NCBI RefSeq assembly: GCF_022539505.1
Contig: NC_061513.1
Span: 346,843,617-346,907,616, forward strand
Length of the DNA: 64,000 nucleotides
DNA from: Lolium rigidum
Lineage: Eukaryota > Streptophyta > Magnoliopsida > Poales > Poaceae
Direction: 5' to 3'
Below are positions 34,702 through 46,448 of this stretch, one piece after another. Every line of letters starts with the position of its first letter. Position 1 is the first letter of the stretch. The position numbers and the translations under genes were made by a program. The notes beneath the pieces were generated by a model. It worked only from the letters and a program-made list of their open reading frames with translations, was not told the origin of the DNA and did not search any database.

Positions 34702-37700
34702 ATGTCTTCAACGACTCCGCCTCCGACCTCGGAACCAATCATGGCGACCCCACTCGCCTCCGCCCCTCCTCCCTTTATTCCAATCAGGCTGGATCCTTCA
34801 AAGGATTCCGGCAAGGAAGCGGAGGGGACCTCTGCTCTCCCGGAGAAAACCTCCGGAGCGGGTCAAACGGAGCACCAAGTGGAAGAGGTCACAAAGAAGT
34901 CGAAAGCTCGGAAGCGAGATTCTGAAGCTAAAGGAAAATGGTGGCCCTGTACTACCACCGAGATGGAGCTAAAGAACCTCGAGTCGGAGGGCTTTCTGCA
35001 ACCCGGAAGCTGGAGGTCAGTTCCGAGTGAACTTGCTCCGGCTCCGAGGGACGATGAGATGGTGCTGACCAAGGCACTGGTGGAGCGCGGATTTTCATTT
35101 CCGCCTTCAGACTTTTTCTTGGAGATTCTGAAGACGTATGGGCTCCAACCCCACAACATATCTCCAAACAGCGTGCTCGCCATCAGCAACCACGTCGCCC
35201 TCTGCGAAGGCCATCTCCGGGTATCCCCTGAGATCTCTCTGTTCCAATATTTTTTCTCTGTCAAGAAGATCCGGCAATCCGGCGAACTCGCCACGTGCGG
35301 ATCCATCACTTTTATGCTCCGCCCGGGCCGCGTCTACCCTCCAACCGACCGCCACGAATCCGCGAGGTACTGGTCCGCGGGTTTCTTCTATCTGAAGGAC
35401 GTCTCCGACCCCGCGAGCGAAAAGAAACTTCCGGCTTTTAAAAACTGCCCCGCCAACGAGCTTCCGTCATGGACGTACTGCCCCCACTTCTCCGACTCGC
35501 CTCAGCTGACCCGCGCTGTCAGGCGGATCCGCAAGCTCACGGAGGAGGGGCTAACGGGGAAGGATTTAACCCTTTCCTGGTTCACCAAGCGGATCCAACC
35601 GCCGCAACACGAGGACCACCCGATGTTTGAGTACACAGGGCGCGACGATCCAATGCGCGCCACCAAAGATAATCTTTCGGCCGACGCCCTCGACAAAAGG
35701 ATCCGGGTCCTCATCAAGATTTCACGTGAACTCCATGTTCACGTATGCAACAAAGACATCCACACAAATGGATCCGGAACCGCGGTACGTCGCCTTGACT
35801 TTGGGTCTATTGTTTTTCTTCACTTTTTTCATCTAAGTGTTTAACTTTGTACTAGCTCGAGGCGCTTGAGGAAAATGAACTCGGAACTCTCCTCCGAGTC
35901 CCATCCACCGAGCAACGCGGACCCGGAAGCCGCATCGGAGGCGGAAGCTCCCGAGGCTTCCCGCCCCGCTAAGAGGAAGAAGCCAGCACCTTCCAGCCCC
36001 CGTGCGAAACGCGCCCGCGAAGTGCTCAGCACTGCAGCTACCCGGAAGTTGGAGGCGGAAAAGAAGCGGCTCTCGCTAATTAATACCAGCAACAGTGGGC
36101 AACCTGCTTTCCAGCACTTCTTCAAACCTTCCGGGTAAGCGTCCACTTCCGAGACCCAAGTCCTGATTCAACGCTCGCTCTTATACTTGTATGTTTTTTA
36201 CTGAAGCTCCGGAAGCCAGCCCCCCAAGGCCCCAAAGACCTTTAAGAGGAGAACCAAGCCATCTCCGGCTTCTTTTCCCATTACTCCTGAGGTTGAAGTT
36301 CCACCTAAAGCTTCATCCACCTCCAAGCCGGATCCAAAGGATATTATCAACATTGATGACCTTCCCGAAGACTCCGCTCATCATGGCGACTCCGCCAAGG
36401 GGACCTCCTCACCAATTCCTCCGCCAGATCAACCAAGCTCCGCGTTCGCGGGGCCCACTGAAGAGGAACAGGAGCAAAAGGCTAAGCTCCTTCAAGTAAC
36501 CAACGCGACTCGAGTCCACCTCCAACCAACTCCGTCCTTTCAAAAGCTCACCCTTGCACAGCGTCACGCGGAAGTTTCCGCCATGCTTGAACAAAGTGTG
36601 GGGTAAACCGGACGAGGAGGTGCGTGAACTCGCCGACCCGGAGGTCAGCCTGAAGGATTTTTTCGCCAAGCACAGGGAAGTGCGGCAGGTAATACTAGCC
36701 CCCAAGCATTGGGTGATATATTTCCGTGTAACATGTATTAGCCGATGCTTTCCGAAAAATGTACCTGAGGCGGAATTTAAATTTTTTTGCACCAAGACTT
36801 TGAATTCTTCGCTAGCCCCCAAGATTTTAAATATCCGACTAACTCCTCTGCACAGACCACGCGGAAACTGCACGAGGACCTGCGCGTGCATGTGCTGGAG
36901 CAGATCGCGGAGATCGAGGGGCTGCGCCAGAACGCGGAAAATAGCCAGAAGGCTATCCAGCTGCTTGAGACCCGCCTTCAAGGTACAAGATCCGGGTCTT
37001 ACTCTTGTTTTGATATAGCTGTTCAGGATGCATAATATGTGCAATTCTGTCTACGTACAGAAGAGACTGCCAAGCACTCTCAGTTTGACGAGCTGTCCGC
37101 CAAGATCCAGGTGCTTGAGGCGGAAAATGAATCCCTCAAGAACTTTGTGAAGACATCCGCCTCCCAGGAAAATAAAGCGAGGAAGGAGCTGTCCGAAAAG
37201 CATGCCCGCGAGCTGGCGGAGCTGAATGAAAAACTGGAGAAAAGCCAGGGCCGCGCGATTTCCATGATATCCAAGAACAAAGTTCTGGAAGCGGAAGCGG
37301 AGGCCATCGACAAGCTTATCTTCCGTAAGCGTTTTCCGTGTTGTTGCTCCGACCATCCCGCAAGCTTTATCTCTAACGGAAACTGTTGCTTCTTCCACAG
37401 CGAGCCTTGGCTTCGAATGGACAAAAGAGTCAAACCTTACGAGGACGGAGGCATATGATGAAGCGCGTATATCAATTGTCAAGTTAATTGAAGCTCGTCG
37501 CGGAATCGCCACGGCTCTGTCTCCGAAGAAGGCCAAAACCACGAGTCATCGATACGATGACCAAACTTATGGGATTGGTGCCGGATTTCATCAAGGACCG
37601 GCGAAGTCTTCGGCACGCGGAGTCGCCTCCCTAGTCTTGGCCACCTGCAAGGCTCACTTCCCCTCTCTCGACCTGGCGACTGTCGCACACGGAGCCCCCA

Positions 37701-37978
37701 AGGGTTCCGACATGGGCGCCCTCCTCGCGGAAACCGAAGGATATGAACAGCTGTTTGTCAGGCGAGTGGATCACTCGTTCTGGTATAACAAGCACGATCT
37801 ACCCGAAGGATTTTCCGATGCTGAGGAAGAAGCAGGTGAGCCGGAGTATTACGGGGAAGGATCCGGGTCAAGCGGCGAGCATTCCGGAGAAAGCTCTGGT
37901 GACGGCTCCAAAGCCGGATCTGGTGACAGTGATGACGGCTCCAATTACCAGCAAAGTGAAGAGGAGGACTCCGAGTAG
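34702..37978 (+). pseudogene. Opposite-strand gene of the gypsy element (Transposase_28-like domain, coiled coil), broken
   Basis: This multi-exon gene is antisense to gag-pol. The leader intron 34591-34701 is followed by ATG at 34702. Exon 34702-35784 carries the domain annotated in Pfam as putative gypsy-type transposon (EMELKNLESEGFLQP, GLQPHNISPNSVLAISNHVA, YWSAGFFYLKD). Further exons are 35856-36134, about 36208-36690, 36856-36982, 37061-37324 (long coiled coil with ENESLKNF, LNEKLEKSQ) and 37401-37978, which ends in an acidic Ser/Gly tail and TAG. Introns have GT-AG ends. Frame does not carry cleanly over 35784/35856, there is a stop at 36604 just past SAMLEQSVG, and another shift lies near 37545, so this copy is damaged. 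Similar antisense genes are known in Grande/RIRE2-like elements; the role is unknown. Confidence 0.75.
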
Positions 37979-38557
37979 AGCTCCTGTTTAGAACAATGAA
38001 ACAAGTTGCATCATTTTGGCCCCAAAGTGGGTTTGTAATAATACTTAAATTCTTAAGTAGCTAGGTACGAAACAATTATGCGTGGGCGGAAACAACTTAT
38101 CCTGCTATCCGTTTATATATTATTTGCATGTGTTGTTTCTTGAAAGCAAGTGCTGGGTTGATAATTTCCGGCTTGCCCACTTGACCTTCCACGAGCCGGA
38201 AAACCCGAGCCGGAAACGCTCGCCAGCGGCGACGAAGCCCAATGGCAATCCGTCAATAACCGCGGAAACAAGCCCCCAGCCCAAGTGCCGGAAGTCGCTA
38301 CCAGGAATCCATGGGTTTGCAACAGAAAAAATTTCCGCCAGAAAACTTAAGCTTACGTCCTAAGGGACGATTTTGAAAATCACAACTTTCATACACGCCT
38401 AGGCGGAAAGATCCAGCTCTGCGGTTTTAGTCGGAAAAAACATACACGATCCGTAAATGAAAAATTAAAGGAGGTAAAAGACTCTAAGAGTGAACCAAAA
38501 GCTTTATTTCATTGATCATGTATCATAGATATTACAAGGTATGTAATGCGTAAAGCG

Positions 38558-41500
38558 CTAAGTGTGGAAAGGACGTAGCTGTGCTATGTTCCAGGGACGA
38601 TCTGTTTCATCATATATGTCACCCGGATCTTCTCGTTTTCGTTTCCGATGCCAGTTGGCAGGTCTATCCTTTAGTTCCCGGAAATCAACGAGGTAGTAGG
38701 ATCCGTTGTGTAGTACTTTGCTGATGACGAAAGGTCCTTCCCATGGAGTTTGCAACTTGTGATCTTTCACCTGGCGAAGGCGGAGGACTAAGTCTCCGAC
38801 CATGAACGAGCGGTTCCGAACTCGACGGCTATGATAGCGTCGGAGCTTCTGTCGGTAAATGGTGGAGCGTTGGTCGGCTAGATTCCGAGCTTCTTCGATC
38901 GGGTCCACGGATAGGCTGTCGAGCCTCGTCGGCAGTTTCTTCATTGTAGGCGGAAACTCGCGGTGAATCATGGATGATGTCCGTGGGGAGCACGGCTTCG
39001 GATCCGTATACCGAGGAAGAAAGGAGTAAATCCAGTTGACCTGTTAGGGGTAGTTCGTAAACTCCACGGAACGCAGTCCAGCTCATCAGCCCAAGCTCCG
39101 GCTGCGCGGCGCAGCGGTTCTTCAAGGCGAGGTTTGATTCCGGCTAGTATAAGGCCATTAGCTCGTTCGACCTGACCGTTGGATTGTGGGTGAGCCACGG
39201 ATGCAAGGTCAAGCCGGATCCCAACCTCATCGCGAGTAATCCTTGAGTTCTCCCTGCGCAAAGTTTGTGCCATTGTACGTGATTATCGTTGTGTGGGATG
39301 CCGAATCTCGTCACGAGGCTGCAAACAAATTTTAGTGCCGTAGCACCATCGGCTTTTCTCACCGGCTTTGCCTCGATCCACTTACCGAACTTATCAATAG
39401 CGACCAGGAGGTATTCATGACCACCAGGAGATGATTTCTTTAACTTACCAACCATATCGAGCCCCCAGACCGCAAACGGCCGGGTGATAGGTATGGTCTT
39501 CAGCTCTTGGGCTGGAGCGTTTGGTTGAGTAGCATAGTACTGACAACCGCGGCAAGTTTTCACCAGCTTGTCAGCGTCTTCTTTAGCTGTTAGCCAGTAA
39601 AATCCTAACCGAAAAGCTTTTGCAACGAGGGATCTGGGGGCGGCATGATGCCCGCAATCCCCTGCGTGGATCTCTCTGAGGATTTCAATGCCATCTTGAC
39701 TAGAGACGCATTTGAGAAATACCCCGTTTGCACTTCGTTTGTAGAGCTGTCCATCAACAATTGTGTAGGATCTTGCTCGTCTGATGATCTGTCGTGCGTG
39801 GACCTCGTCCTCCGGCAACTTTTGATCGATGAGATAGTCCAGAAACGGCTGAGTCCAGGCCGGAATGATTGCCATCACTTCCTTAGCCGGAGAAACTGCC
39901 AGATCGGGATTTTCCGGGTTTGCACCCTTCACTGAGGGCACTCGCAGATGCTCAAGGAAGACTCCAGGCGGAATTGGTTTTCTGCCGGATCCGAGCTTGG
40001 ACAGCATATCTGCTGCTGTGTTATCGTCTCTCCTGACGTACTTGACTTCGTATCCGAGGAAGCACTTGGCGATCTCGTCCACTTCGTCTCTGTAAGCCGC
40101 CATGACGGAGTTTACGGCGTTCCGGGTTCCGGCTACTTGTTGTGCCACCAGGTCGGAATCTCCGCGGCATATGATGTGCTTGATCCCTATTTCCTTAGCG
40201 ATGCGCGGACCGTGTAGTAGAGCCTCATATTCCGCCATGTTGTTGGTTGCTTCGAAGTGAATCGCAGAACGTACTCGCAGTTCTTCTCCGGTCGGTGACT
40301 TCGGGGTAACTCCGGCCCCCGAGCCTTGATGTTGCTTGGATCCGTCAAAGTGCATGACCCAAGCTTCGGGTTCCGGCACGAGTGTGCCCTCCGGTGCTTC
40401 GAGTCCAATCGCGATGAAATCCGCTAGAACTTGAGACTTGATTGCGGTTCGGGCTTCGTAGTTGATGTCAAAGGCAGATAACTCGATGCCCCATTTTGCT
40501 ACGCGTCCTGTTGCGTCGGAGTTGTTGATGATTGTTGCCGGGGAGCCTTGCTCACCACTTGTCATTGGGTGTTCTTGGAAGTAGTGTCTCGGTTTCCGGC
40601 TTCCTAGGAAAACTCCGTATGCCGGCTTACGAAAGTGAGGGTATCTCTGCTTGGATTCCGTCAAGACTTCGCTAATGTAATAGACAGGCCTTTGGACTCC
40701 GTGCTCAAATCCTTCTTCCTTTCGCACCACCACGATTACGAGGCTGATGACTTTGTTGGTAGCCGCTATGTAGAGGAGCATAGGCTCGGACTGGGCTGGA
40801 GCTGCCAATATAGGTGGGGAGGAGAGTATGTTCTTCAACTCCTGAAGTGCTTTATCCGTTGCCTCGTCCCGGACAAACTTGTCGGTTTTCTTCGAGCAGC
40901 TTGTATAGAGGTAAGGCTTTCTCGCCAAGACGGCTAACAAATCTGCGATTGCCGCAACGCAACCGGTTAATCGTTGCACATCTTTGAGACAAGTTGGCCT
41001 TTTGATGTTCAGGATAGCCTTGATTTTTTCCGGGTTAACTTCAATGCCCCCGTGAGAAACGATGAAGCCAAGGAGTTTTCTCGCTGGTACGCCGAAGACG
41101 CACTTCAGCGGATTCAACATCATCTTGTACCGTCGGAGATTATCAAAGGTTTCCTTGAGGTCGCTCAGCAGGTCGGATCCCTTCCGGGTCATGACCGCGA
41201 TGTCGTCGACGTAGGCGTGCACGTTCCGGCCAATTTGGTCCTTCGAGCACCGCTGCATCGTCCGTTGGTATGTGGCACCTGCGTTTTTCAAACCAAAAGG
41301 CATGGTAACATAGCAGTATGTGCCAAAGGGTGTGATGAAAGAGGTCGCCTTTTGGTCAGACTCCTTCATCAATATCTGATGATACCCGGAATATGCGTCA
41401 AGAAAACACAGAAGCTCCGCCCCTGCCGTCGAATCAATGACTTGGTCAATGCGCGGCAAAGGGAACGGATCTTTCGGACAGTGCTTATTCACGCCGGAGT

Positions 41501-41765
41501 AATCGATGCACATTCTTAGTATTTCAGAATTCTTTTTAGGTACAAGGACGGGGTTTGCGACCCAATCGGTATGGATAACTTCTACTACAAAACCTGCCTC
41601 TAGTAACTTTGCTAATTCCATTCCTATGGCGCGGCGCTTCTTATCTCCAAAGCGTCGCATAGCTTGCTTCACCGGTTTTGCACCCGGATTTATGTTGAGG
41701 TAGTGCTCGGCGAGTTCCCTTGGTACTCCGGACATGTCAGAAGGTTGCCATGCGAAGATATCCAT
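38558..41765 (-). pseudogene. Gypsy pol: reverse transcriptase, RNase H, integrase (frameshifted)
   Basis: An open stretch 41765-39144 holds the reverse transcriptase (YCYVTMPFGLKNAGATYQR and catalytic YVDD), RNase H (HFDGSKQHQGSG) and the integrase zinc finger (GDCGHHAA...CRGCQYYA) with the start of the catalytic core (WGLDMVGKL). Near 39290 one base is missing or extra and the core continues in another frame (GTNFAQGELKD, then SNGQVERANG), after which further shifts lead to the C-terminal part ending RPFHT at 38558. The aspartate expected before NGTNF is replaced by Tyr (ITYNG). Two lesions in the integrase core make this copy unable to integrate on its own. Confidence 0.88.
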
Positions 41766-41990
41766 GTTAGCTCTGAGGAACTCGACGAGCGCGCTTTCCT
41801 ATTTGGGGTCCATGTTGGCTCCGACTGAAACCTGCTTGGAGTTGTCCCCTTCAACGAGGTCATGCTTCTTGGTTTCTATCGCGGCCTTGAACGAGGTCTT
41901 CTGTTCGGAGATCTGCTTCTTGGTGGTCTGCATCTCAGTCGGATCCACCGCGGCTCTGTAGCCTTGCAGCTCCTCTCCAGATATGACGGA

Positions 41991-44900
41991 TTACGCAAAG
42001 GCGGCTTCGCCCTCCTCGCGGTCCCTAGCTTTCTTGTAGTCTCCGGACACGGTGATCCAACCGTTAGGACCCGGAATCTTGAGCTTGTTGTAGATGTAGC
42101 ATGCCCTGGCGTGGAACTTGTGGTAGGTGGGCCTGCCGAAGATCACGTGGTAGGAGCTTTTGAAGGGCACCACTTCAAACGTGATCATCTCTTCGCGGTA
42201 GTTGTTCACATTGCCGAAGGCCACGGGAAGTTTGATGCTGCCCAGAGAATTTGCCTTCTTACCGGAACCACACCATGAAATTCAGTGGTGCTGTGCTTGA
42301 GCTGTTCCTTGGTGAGGTTCATCTTCTCCAGGGTCTCCAAGTACATGATGTTCAGGCTAGCTCCTCCGTCCATAAGACACTTGGAGAAATCATACCCGTC
42401 GATGCGGGGACTCACAACCAGAGCGTAGCACTCTTTGGGGATGACGGCCGGGTGATCCGACCTGTCAAACGTACGAGCTTTCTCCGACCACTTGACATAT
42501 CGCGGCACGGCCGGAAGCTGTGGCGTTCAAGATCCGGAGCGCTGATTTTTTCGCGCGGACAGTTGGGGTTCCGAGGAAGGTGTGGTAATTTCCGACACTT
42601 TTCCTGCCAAAGGGGTTGGACTTGTTGGCTGCGGTACCCTCTTTGGGTTCCGGCGAAGCGTCATCCTCGTCCATGGCCTCGGAACTCGTCCTCCTCTTTG
42701 TCCTTGTTCTTGCCCTTGCCTCCTTTGCCGCGCGGGCGGTGCTTCCGGGCTCGCTTGTATCCCGCCTCCGGGTCGTTCTTCGGATCGTTGACCCATTTGC
42801 GGTTGCGATTGGTATGGGTGGATTTGCCCGTAGCCGGATCCGGATGGGCCGGGCACGGCATATCCCTGTATTCTTCGTACGTTTGGGGGCGCGGGATCCG
42901 GCTGCGGTGACTTCGTCGGCGCGCGCTGGCCCCCTGCCTGCTCCGCCTCCACGTCCGCGGCCTCTTCCGCCTCCTAGACCTCCGCGTTGGAACGTCATGG
43001 CTACCATGTCGGATCCTCCACCCTTCGGTCTTCGGGGGGTTCTTCCGCTTGTTGCTTGTTGTCGACGCCGTTATCACGGTTTTTCTTCGTTGGTGCGGGG
43101 GTATGGCTGTAGCTGCAAGATCTCCGCCTGCGTCGTCATCGGCGGCAGTATGATCGCTGGCGATGTTTATCATCTCATCAAGAGTGAGTTTGTTTGCGTT
43201 CACCAGGCAGGTAAGCTTATGGCGCAGCAGCCCCCCGCGCTGCAAACCACCAATGAAGGCGTGCATCGCTGTGCGGTTATCTACGTTCTCGCACTCGTTC
43301 CTGGTTGCCAACCATCGGGTGAGGAAACTCCTAGATGTCTCACCCTTCTTCTGGATGCAAGCTTGAAGATCGCTGGTGGTGGCCGGCCTCTTGTAGGTAC
43401 CCCCGAAGTGGTTCTCGAACGCCTTCTTCGGGTCCAACCAGCAAAAGATGGTGTTCTCCTCAAGGTCACCGAGCCAAACACGAGCTGGACCAATAAGGTA
43501 CAAGCTGGAGCATGCGGCGGGCTATATTCGGGGTTCCTCCGGCGAAGGTTACCGCATTGTAGTAATCCTCGATCCAGGTATCCGGCCTCTCGCTGCCATC
43601 ATAATGCTTCAGATTTCCTGGTAGCTTAAGGTTCAAGCTTCTTGGCTTTGGTTCCTCTCGGATCATCTGGCCAAAGCACCTTGGACCAATGTAGTCGGAT
43701 CTGTACTCGTTGAGGCGATCCCGGGCGTCGCGAGGGGCGGCCGCCGGGTGACTTCGAGCGGGAACGGGATCTCCGGCCTCTGCCTCCGCCTCCACCTCCG
43801 CCTCCACTTGGGTGGTGGTGAGGGAGATCTGCGAGGGGGCCCGTAAGGACGTTCTTCCGCCTTCGGACTCGTCGGCGTGGCTCCCGCGGCTGGCTCCGGC
43901 TTCGGTGGCTCCCTTCCTCTTGGTGGTGGTCGCCTCCGTCGTTCCGGCTCCTGCGTGGCTCAGGTGCATACTCCTCGTTCCGGCTCCTCCTGGGTTCCGG
44001 ATCGCGTCCTTGGCTTCTGCGAGGCTCAGGGTCGCGTTCTTGACTCCGACGAGGCTCAGGTTCGCGGTCTTGATTCCGGCTTCTGCGTTGCTCCAGCGTG
44101 CGCTCCCTGTTCCTGTCTCTAGGAGCCGGCATCGCGTCGCGGATGTTGATTCCACCTGGCCCATGGGGCCTGGGGTTTCCGGCAGGACTGCGACGTCGAG
44201 AGGGTAGCGGAGGACGCGAAGCTCGGGGTGGTGGTGATGGAACACGGTATTTGTCTCTGCCAGTGTACATCGCACCCTTTCCCTTTTCCGATCTTTCGGA
44301 GCTGAATCCGATGGTATTGGGATTGGATTTGGATGATCTCCGACTTTCCTCCCGCGCTCCGTAGATCCGGTGCGCGACTCGTCATCACGATGTTGACTTG
44401 GTATGGCGTCCTTCTGCGCGGTGGATATGCATTGTTCCGGATTGGATGCTAACCTGCGCGAAGTGTCTGCCTTGCTCTGTTGCTGCATTGCTGAAGCGAC
44501 GAGCTTCCGGACGTAGTTGATGTCAATCTCCTCGTCCTTCTTCTTTAGGAGCTCCGCAGCCTTCTTCATGTTATCCTTTGGAGTTGCGAGCGGCTGCTGC
44601 TCTGTGGGTGTTGCGAAGGTAATCCTGCGGGGAGGGATGGCTTCACGAGCAATTCTGTCAGCCTCCGCCTGCAAAGAATCTAACCTTTTCTGCCACTCCT
44701 TACGGAGTCCTGTGGCTGTAGCCATCATCTCGTCGACTTTGCGATCCTTCTTTAGGGAGTAGTCCACAAAATTTGCAGCCAAGGTTCTTTCCTCCGCCAT
44801 TGCGGCTGCAGTCCTGGCGAACTTCCGAGTCAGTTGCCGGCATCTCCTGCCGTTTGGCTTCCAAGGCCTCCGGTCTGCAGCCTCTTCTGGAGTTATTGGC

Positions 44901-45834
44901 TTGTTGAGAATATCAGACTGCGCGACTAGATCCATGCGTGCTTGCTCGACTATCTCTTCTGGAGACAGGACACCCCTGTGCGGTTGTGGTCCCAAGGGGG
45001 GCCGCACGTTGGATGATCCTGGGCCGGAGTTGGAGGCTTTGTCTTCCGTGTCCGGCTGATCCAGTGGTGCCACGGTTGCAAGAACCTGCATCGGCTGGGC
45101 GGATTCCACTTCAGCTTGCTCACTACCTCCGAGTTCTTCGAGCTTGCGGTTGAATTCTTCTGTGTTCATGGATGAAGCGCCGTCATCTTCTTCCCCGATT
45201 GCGAGCTCCTTCGTCAAGCGATTGTATTCTTCTGTGCCTATTGAGGAGGCATCATCGGAATTTGGGCTCAAGTTTCCGAGGATAGATTCCTCAGGGTTTC
45301 CGGCTTCCTCTTGTCCCGGAGCGTCGCTGTCTCCGACTGCTTCTGGCAGATCCGGAGCTACGTTGTTTCCGGGTGCCTCAACCTGCAAAGGATCGGCCTC
45401 GTCCTGGTGGAGGGCGTCTCTGCGGTATGGGCCAAGAAGTGCACGAAGTGACACCTTTGCTTCTCTAACACCCGGGAGACCCGGGCGGATCCGCATTGGT
45501 CTTCCACCGTTTTCTCCTGCTCAGGGGCGGATTGGGTGGGCTTTGATTTTTCCTGATCTAAGGCGGAATCTTCCTTAAGAAGCTCCTGCGACTCAGATCG
45601 GATCTTCGCGACGGCGTCCAGCTCAACGGCGGACGCGTCAGCGTTACTTACCAGTGCGTTTCCGTCGGAATCGACGGTCTCGCCGATGAAGATGTGGATG
45701 CCGCCGATTGGGACGATGGAGAGCTTGACGGGGTTTGACCTAGCCGGAATCCAGAATTCGTCCGGACGGACGATCGGAAAATTCCCGGCGTAGAGAACGC
45801 GCCCCACAGCGATCGAGTCGTCGTAGCTTCCCAT
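41991..45834 (-). pseudogene. Gypsy gag and protease region, broken into several frames
   Basis: The likely gag start is the ATG at 45834 (MGSYDDSIAVGRVLYAGNFP). The frame changes near 45480 and then runs open to 43466 with a charged, Arg/Ser-rich body. The capsid-like Retrotrans_gag domain is in the next frame at 43503-43150 (PARVWLGDLEENTIFCWLD, FLTRWLATRNECENV). Protease follows at 42508-41991 with LMDGGASLNIMY, where the usual D-T/S-G triad reads DGG, and YHVIFGRPTYHKF. At least four frame changes separate these parts. Fusion of protease to gag or pol cannot be resolved. Confidence 0.8.
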
Positions 45835-45872
45835 GGCGGAGCCCTCCCGGTTCCGGCCTCCAGACGCCTCAG

Positions 45873-45890
45873 GCCCCACGGTGGGCGCCA
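45873..45890 (-). other. Gypsy primer-binding site
   Basis: On the minus strand, two bases inside the right-hand LTR, the sequence TGGCGCCCACCGTGGGGC fits the TGGCGCC-type tRNA primer site of plant gypsy elements. It fixes the right LTR as the 5' LTR in element orientation. Confidence 0.7.
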
Positions 45891-45892
45891 AC

Positions 45893-46448
45893 TGTCGTTG
45901 CCTAATCGACAATACCTCGGAGGAGGGATCCTCACGAGGGGAGAAGAAGTAGGGGCCATAGGGCGGAGTGCACACGGGACGGTGGTACGCGAGTTACCCA
46001 GCTTCGGAACACCTGCACGATGACAGGGCCTACTGCTGCTTGTCTGGAATTATCTGGGCGCTTGCGCGTTGTTACAATGATTGTGGTTGTGTCTCTAGGG
46101 CTCCCGGGATCCGGCTTATAAAGGCGCACGGATCTAGGGTTTACATGGAGAGTCCTAGCCGGATTACAGATAGCCTAACTACGGTACAATATCTTGCCGT
46201 GCACGTCACGGATCCGCCTTCCTTACATGTCGTACTGGATCCGGGTTCCTACTGGGCCTCCATGGATCCGGGTTACTCCCAAGGTCGGTCGGATCCGGCT
46301 TCCTGTTCCTGGGCCGGACATCTTCCGTCAGGATCAACAGCAACTGGGCCGCCCGATGGGCCACATGCCTCATCACCGTCTGTGGGCCACCCGGGCTTGC
46401 CGGATCTAGGCACTATCGATGGTACACCCATGAAGTATACCCACAACA
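45893..46448 (-). repeat. Gypsy 5' LTR (element orientation)
   Basis: 556 bp, matching 33384-33941 except for three substitutions (one T/C near 46136 and CG versus TA near 46413) and two homopolymer length differences. Three substitutions in about 556 bp imply a young insertion: at the commonly used grass rate of 1.3e-8 per site per year, roughly 0.2 million years. Confidence 0.95.

Larger units (their letters stand above)
33384..46448 (-). mobile_element. Gypsy LTR retrotransposon, 13 kb, with an opposite-strand gene
   Basis: Two LTRs (33384-33941 and 45893-46448) of 558 and 556 bp start TGTCGTTGCC and end CCCACAACA; by eye they differ by three substitutions and two one-base homopolymer lengths. 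Gag, protease, reverse transcriptase, RNase H and integrase lie on the minus strand in gypsy order. The primer-binding site next to the right LTR reads TGGCGCCCACCGTGGGGC (45890-45873, minus), and the polypurine tract next to the left LTR reads AACTCTGGGGGCTAC (33956-33942, minus). A separate intron-bearing gene on the plus strand occupies 34.3-38.0 kb between pol and the 3' LTR. The flanks (CCGCC left, GCAGG right) do not form a target duplication. Confidence 0.93.
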
